Positions 58,357 through 64,000 of a stretch of DNA of 64,000 bases are shown one piece after another. The notes under the pieces are model-generated. The model was not told where the DNA came from. It worked only from the letters and a program-made list of their open reading frames with translations, and made no database searches. Location of the stretch: positions 9,879,001-9,943,000 of the forward strand of contig OY783220.1 in NCBI GenBank assembly GCA_963678705.1. The letters run 5' to 3'. The stretch is from Panorpa germanica (lineage: Eukaryota > Arthropoda > Insecta > Mecoptera > Panorpidae). Made by a program: the position numbers and the translations under genes. How positions within the stretch are numbered: the first letter of the stretch is position 1; each line of letters begins with the position of its first letter.

Positions 58357-59394
58357 CAGCGGTTCTCAAACTTTTTACTTCGAGCCCCCCTGCATAATCC
58401 AGCTGTAAGCCGGGCCCCCCTACATGTAAGCGTACTATATGTTATATTATAAGGGAGTCGCATTTGACATTTTACTGTCAATTTTTATTTAGTTAAGTTT
58501 TGCACATTCTATGCATACTGTAATGGGGCAATAGATTTAATCGTAATCAACAACAAATTCTATACAAAGAATTACAATTTATGTAGGTATTTTAGCTACT
58601 ATTTTACATAATTGTTATTTGTAACTAAAAGCAATAATAATAAAAAGAGCTTCAGTGTGAAAGATGTGCTTATTTTTTTCTGCGCATAGTTTCTTGAAAC
58701 GCGGTGTTAGTTCTGATAACGCTACTCTGAGTTCCTTGGTCACATCCAGTCTTGAGCGATATTTACTCTTCATGGCAGCTAGAACAGAAAATCCTGTTTC
58801 ACAAGAGTGAGTGAGTATTGCGAATGGAGTGAGTATTTTCAATGCCCTTTCACTCAAAATTGGGTGTTCCTTTTGTACACCAATCCAGAAGGATGTGAGA
58901 GAAGATTCTTTAAACTTCATTTCAAGCCCAGTGTCACCTTGGAGGTCAATGAAATTTTTTTTTTCCTTCATGTTGAGGGAGCACTCATCGACTGATGGTT
59001 TGAACGGGTTTTGAATACATGCCAGACCATCCAAGTTCTCATTAAAATATTTTTTAAAACGAGATTTGAGGATTTCTAAGTGTTTAAGAAACTGTCACTT
59101 TTCAGACCGCCCTCGTACAAACTTAGCTTCATTACAAAGCTTTTCACCTTTTCAGTCTTGCAGAAGGTTTGCAACTTATTTTTGTATTTTCTGATAAACT
59201 AAAAAAAATAAAATGTTCGGCGCTCTTACGACGTTGACTAAAAATTATAAACTTGTTGTAATTTCAAAAAATAAAAAGTTTGCTTTATTATTTTGTAAGT
59301 AAATTTAATTAATTTTTCTACCAAGCTTTGGGCCCCCCCTGAGCCTTCATTGCGCCCCCCTTAGGGGTCGCGCCCCACACTTTGAGAATCGCTG
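58357..59394 (-). mobile_element. hAT transposon deletion derivative, 1038 bp
   Basis: Terminal repeats CAGCGGTTCTCAAA and TTTGAGAATCGCTG (inverse with one mismatch) are flanked by an exact 8-bp duplication CATTACTG at 58349-58356 and 59395-59402, diagnostic of hAT. Subterminal G/C-rich runs (GGGCCCCCCT type) are present at both ends. Only the transposase C-terminus remains inside. Confidence 0.9.
58615..59095 (-). pseudogene. hAT transposase C-terminal dimerisation domain remnant
   Basis: About 160 residues continuing from QFLKHLEILKSRFKKYF through ENLDGLACIQNPFKPSV, SSLTSFWIGVQKEHPIL, LKILTPFAILTHSCETGFSV and LAAMKSKYRSRLDVTKEL to a stop at 58615. This is the hAT C-terminal region seen in SCAND3/ZBED5-like transposase-derived proteins (the CE-GFS, K-K-RSRL pattern). 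BED finger and catalytic core are absent, so it cannot encode a working transposase. A host-domesticated gene is unlikely because it sits between intact TIRs with a target duplication. Confidence 0.85.
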
Positions 59395-59402
59395 CATTAC
59401 TG

Positions 59403-59941
59403 TATAATCGTGAAATAGTTTCAAATGTAATCCACGCTGTTTACACTATATAAAGTTTTTATTCGAAATGTTTAAGAGATGAAATTAAAAATTAAAGCGA
59501 TTACACTACTAATTTAATGGTATTTAATATATTTCTTTATATATCTTAAGCTAAAATTTATATTTAAGGTTAAAACTTTAAAATAATACTAAAACTCAAT
59601 GAGTCGGAATGGGGCTTAACTGCGAGAGATAATTTTAATAGTATCGTAGAATTACGTTAATGCATCATAGAATTATTTATTTATTTTAATGTATTGACTG
59701 TTATCAATAGCGTACCGAGACTTAAGGGGGCCCATTTTAACTTTAACACAAAATCAGTTGCATCTACTAGAGTCTCAATTACTTTTAAAGGGTATTCAGG
59801 GAGCTTTTTAGCTCCCAGCTTGAAAAATTAATTATATCTAGGCTTAATTGAACAAAGTTTTAGGTGCCTTCTAGCGGAATTATTTGTATATAGTTATAAT
59901 TAACTTTCAGTCTATCTGTTATTACCTTCATACATATATGT
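59403..59941. other. Unassigned; possible R2 tail
   Basis: CAATGAGTCGGAATGGGGCTT at about 59598-59618 resembles the R2 right end. Nothing else supported. Confidence 0.4.
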
Positions 59942-60187
59942 TCTTTCAACAAGAGCGGTTATTTTATGGATGTTTCAACAAGAGCGGTTATTTTATGGAT
60001 GTTTTAACAAGAGCGGTCGTTTAAAATCAAAAGAAAAACGTAATATTTCCGTAAAAAGTGATGTTACTTTTATTTGAATCTAAAGTACAAACTCTGAGGT
60101 TATAATTAAACTCAATATTTGCCAAATGTCACCGAAATATTGTGTTTCTTTTTCTTTTTATTTAAAATGACCGCTCTTGTTGAAAGA
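59942..60187 (+). mobile_element. R6 inverted-repeat element with a 29-bp duplication
   Basis: Left end TCTTTCAACAAGAGCGGT and right end ACCGCTCTTGTTGAAAGA are exact inverses. The left end is followed by tandem copies of a 29-base unit starting at 59944, 59973 and 60002, so the terminal motif is present three times. No protein. Confidence 0.75.
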
Positions 60188-62580
60188 CGGTTTTTTGGGG
60201 CCTATGTCGGGTATGTCGGTACGCTCTTGACTGCTATACATTAAATATTTTTAATTCTCTAAATAGTACACTGAATAATTTCGAGTCTCATTTGAATATT
60301 ATGAATAAACTATATCAATATGTATCCCACTCGAAATGTAGTAGTTATTTTCATTATTAATAAACAATCACGAAATTTGTACATCCATTTCCACTTCCAT
60401 GTTACACGATATTCATAAAACACACACACACACTAAACCGGAACTAACAACAGAAAATATTTCCATCATTAAATGTTACAAATTTTAATTGAAAACATGA
60501 AATTGATTTATTCTCCGAGTATAATGATTTTCTTCATTTTTATTTCGAGAAATATATTTTTTATGTTTTATAATATTTACATTTCTCATAAATTTTAATT
60601 AGCTTGAACAGCAGATTGTATTTCATCATAATATATAATTTTTAAGGCCCCTTGAGCATTAAAAAGGAACAAGCTTGTACGGGTATAAATAAAATGATGA
60701 CATGGGTAATAATTTTTGAAGTGTAATATCCTTCTTTTGTACTTTATAGGATTTGGAGAGCAACATTATATATAACGGCATAATAATTTATTTTTTGTTT
60801 TATATTTTAACCCTTCATTATTCACTGATGGATATTTATACCGAAGGGAAGGAATGTCCTTTATAAAATGAATAATATGTTTAACATATTTGGTTTTTAT
60901 TCCTTGCATAACACATGAGATAAGTACGAAATTTGTAGAGGGTTGAAACCCCGAGTGATGGAGTGATTCAACCAGTTGCTGGAAATAAACAGGTTGACCG
61001 ATCTAGCTCATATTTGGCATAGTAATTTAGTACTTACAGAACTTACAGAAAAAAGTTTTTTTATTAAATAATTACCGCGGGCGTTTCTAAATTGTAAATT
61101 CTCGACATGTTTTCTTTTTACCAATTTGACTAATTATTAAACATATTTAAAAGAAAATAATTAAATGATTATTGAACTTATTATTAGGTTTGGTACTCTG
61201 CGAATACAAAAATACATATTTTGGATAAGTTTCACCTTTATATGGGATCACCTGAGCTTATTGAAAAAGTGTCCAAAAAATGCCTCTTTTTCATTTGAAA
61301 AATAATTAAATAAATAAGAATAAAAATTCAGATATTTGTTATAGCGTGTGTTGGCAAAACTCCAAATATAATTTTAAAAATATTTTATGGCATCAAAGTT
61401 AATCCCTACCACCGTATCGGCGAAGAATGGCGTGTGAAGACCCTATATAAAGTGATAATAATTTATTAGCTTACCTAGATGCAAATAAAACCCATTAATT
61501 CTATGCAACAAGTATAATGTGACATTTTTTTATCGCTAGAGTCGATTTGATAAAAACAATTCACTAGTGTAGATGTTCCTTTATGTAACCTATTTAGCAT
61601 CAGCCCATTTCCGATGCCGAGATGTTCCTTTACATCCATCTGTTTTATATCAACGTTTAAATTGTCTTAAATATCGTTAACACGTATTTTTTGAAGTTGA
61701 TTCGCAAAGTATGTTAACGGGGAATCTTTTCCATCACATTAGACAGTAGCTCTGTTATTTTCGCGCTCTAACTGACTATCTGGTTCGTTACACGACAAAA
61801 TAATGTTGCTGTATTTTAAATTTAATAATAATATCAATATTTCCGTACCCACAAAACCTGGCAAACCTTTTTCTTTTATTATTTCGAAATCTTCAGAGAT
61901 AACTACTACCGGAGATCCACTTAGTTTTATAAAAATAACATCAATGAAGATATTTGGTCTTCTGCACGGCTAAACAACTGGGAAAGCATTACGAGAACGA
62001 AAACCATTTCCTCATCCCTCTCAAAAGTCCCCTCTCCACTCTCCCGTTCGCATGACCTATTCCACTCCTTTAAATATAAGAACAAAATGTTTATTACAAT
62101 TATCGTTATCTTCAGTTTTCAGTTTTCCTTTTATTCAAAGCGGGGGGAGCAGGGAACGAAAGGAGGAAGACACCAGAGAGGGCTAAAGTTATTTACCGTG
62201 AAAAAATAATGAAGATTATACGACAAACGCAAGAAGGGTGCGGTGTGGGCAGGGGGGATGTTGGTGGAGAAAGAGCGGTACTTGTTATGATGCCATTATG
62301 TTTAAATGTTTGTTGTAATTAATTAAAAACTCGTACCGAATGCTGAAACCGTACCAAGACAACAGCAGAGTGGTTCATTACTAATTGCTTGTTTTAATTT
62401 CGTTCTATGCCTAAATCAATACCTTTTTTTTAAGTGTACCTTGCATAAACCATGTTGGCATATATATAATCTACACAGCTACGTAATAAGCTTATAATAC
62501 ACTATCTCCAGTTTTGTTAGGAATTGTAAATTTTTAATCAAACACTTTTTCTTTCTGCGATCAAAGACTTTTATTTTGTA
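60188..62580. other. Unassigned sequence, no gene recognised
   Basis: A (CA)n run of about 14 bases near 60421-60434 and purine-rich patches at 62135-62190 and 62240-62275. No ORF worth calling in 2.4 kb. Confidence 0.4.
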
Positions 62581-63460
62581 ATTTACATACACATTATAAT
62601 AATTACACTGTTTAACTTAAGTCATACTATCCTACCTGAAAACAAAGAAACGACATTCAAAGTTTATTATTTAAATTGTCAATTCCTTTTTATTTAATTT
62701 TGTTATAACCTAACAATATGCAGAGTGAGTTCTGTCGACTCCAAATATCAATAAGCTTGTGTCCTATGTCTTAATTTCTATAAAAGTGTACTATATATTG
62801 ATAAAGTTGATTACTAGAACCTCAAATGTCGAATTATTTTTTAATAATTAAAAAAGTCATTTTTTCTCTTTAATTATTAAAGGAATTCAACGTTGTACAC
62901 ATTCCAAATGCATGTGATATCTCAACCGCTATGTTGCTATATCTTTTATACAACAGAGCGTAAAAGAGATAGCATATTCAAGATAGAACTCTAGCCAGTT
63001 TACAGGTTACCAACCTTACAGCTCTTAAATCTCTGCTTATATATCAAAATATCAAATATTATTTACAGCTATCTCCAGGAACAATAAAATTTCAATATTA
63101 TGTCTACGGTAACATGGTTAAATAAAATAAAAACTTATTATTCATTGACTTGACTTGATTATTTCGACTACCAACCAACAGCTACAAAACATTACCACAG
63201 CAGGTCAGTGCTCAACAAATAACTGACGTATACAATGCATTTCACGTCATACAAATATGGCCGACCATTTCTAGCGCTAAAACTACAATTCAAATTTTTA
63301 ATTTATATATCTCCGTCAACATTTAGATATTTAATAAAATAGACACGCCAATACACATTTATTTTGTGTATTTGCATTTTCATTGTGTTGTTCATTATTC
63401 CTAAAACGTCATCTATGGCGTCCATGAGTGTATGTTTTCACTAGAAATATAATTTCTTAA
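62581..63460 (+). repeat. Dispersed repeat R3, copy 3, split by TIR-1
   Basis: Left part 62581-62751 (GAGTTCTGTCGACTCCAAAT) and right part 63364-63460 (TTATTCCTAAAACGTCATCT, GAGTGTATGTTTTCACT, AATATAATTTCTTA) flank the TIR-1 copy at 62752-63363. Confidence 0.65.
62752..63363 (-). mobile_element. TIR-1 family element, copy 6, inside repeat R3
   Basis: Begins AAGCTTGTGTCCTATGTC and ends at CACATTTATT without the other terminal repeat. The hairpin is present near 62930-62985 (CTATATCTTTTATACAACAG, then GTAAAAGAGATAGC). R3 sequence continues on both sides. Confidence 0.7.
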
Positions 63461-64000
63461 CAAGCTTATAATCAAATTATTATATTATAATCTCATTTTT
63501 ACAAAAGATACTTAATCTCTCATATACTCGTATGTTTAATTTGAATTAGCTACAAGTACGTTTTATGACCTATTAAAGCAGTTTTTATTCCATCTCTTGA
63601 TAATATGTTAGTATCATTCTCTACCAACCACGTAGTATATTCTTTTTAGTCATAAATGTGTAATAGAACAAGATCCCAGGACCGGCAGACATCACTTATT
63701 TTCTGGTAAACAAAATGTGTAACATTGAGTTGTGTTAGTATGTACAATGATCGTATGCCTACCTGCTAGCTTGACCAGGTGGCCACTCTCATGCGCACAG
63801 ATAATGCTGTCTCGCTCCTACTCATAGCGGAATTAAAATTAGGTCTAGAGGATGTTTGGACCCTTGGATCAATCTGTCCTATTGTAAAACGTTTTAAAAC
63901 AGTTGTCTTGTAATACCTTGTATTACCTTGCAGATTTAAAGTTGACAAAAAAATTACTTAAACTTACTTATTTTCTGATGGTCCATTTTTATATATGTTA
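63461..64000. other. Unassigned right edge
   Basis: The minus-strand open stretch 63766-63948 is unrecognised. Nothing else supported. Confidence 0.35.

Noticed and set aside
58807-59014. Two plus-strand ORFs across the hAT remnant
   Set aside because: Antisense shadows of the transposase C-terminal region, which reads on the minus strand.
63766-63948. 60-codon minus-strand ORF at the right edge
   Set aside because: No recognisable family and too short to support.

Overview
The window is AT-rich, gene-poor nuclear DNA from an insect. The evidence is an insect-type gustatory receptor gene with spliceosomal introns, mariner and hAT transposon remnants, Helitrons, an RNase H-bearing LINE, a Ty1/copia fragment and many non-autonomous repeats. 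I cannot name the order or species. No bacterial-type operons, rRNA or intact tRNA genes were seen.

The only convincing host gene is a three-exon gustatory receptor (Gr, 7tm_7 family) at 47917-51436 on the + strand, about 385 residues. It has phase-0 introns and a C-terminal exon carrying the family signature. Intron 1 holds a polypyrimidine repeat, and a polypurine copy of the same repeat family lies just after the stop codon.

Layout. 1-4030: end of a Helitron (1-232, minus), then blocks of a ~266-bp tandem monomer that appear tied to Helitron-like 3' ends. 4.0-8.3 kb: dispersed repeats and a 608-bp deleted mariner (7122-7729). 8.3-14 kb: another monomer block, otherwise mostly unassigned. 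14.3-16.1 kb: two direct copies of a terminal-inverted-repeat family called TIR-1 here. 16.9-22 kb: polypurine repeats, family R2, minisatellites. 24.4-26.5 kb: a complete 328-bp Helitron, then a LINE whose RNase H region is split by a second mariner copy. 27.3-29.1 kb: TIR-1 copy holding a Ty1/copia fossil. 32-34.6 kb: TIR-1, R2, and a possible tRNA-derived SINE. 35.45-37.82 kb: a 35-bp minisatellite with a very regular 175-bp higher-order unit. 38.7-42.7 kb: small MITE, Helitron end, (AT)n, a second mariner lineage nested in repeat R3. 43.8-44.4 kb: a 9-bp minisatellite inside repeat R7. 46.6-47.3 kb: TIR-1. 47.9-51.4 kb: the receptor gene. 52-64 kb: polypurine repeat, a TTAA-flanked TIR element, R2, a hAT deletion derivative with an exact 8-bp duplication, a small inverted-repeat element, and R3 with TIR-1 inside it.

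The receptor is the only functional unit; the rest is layered transposon insertion with local tandem amplification. Relative order can be read at several nestings: mariner in LINE, mariner in R5, mariner in R3, TIR-1 in R3, copia in TIR-1. Family names TIR-1 and R2-R7 are labels for this report only.
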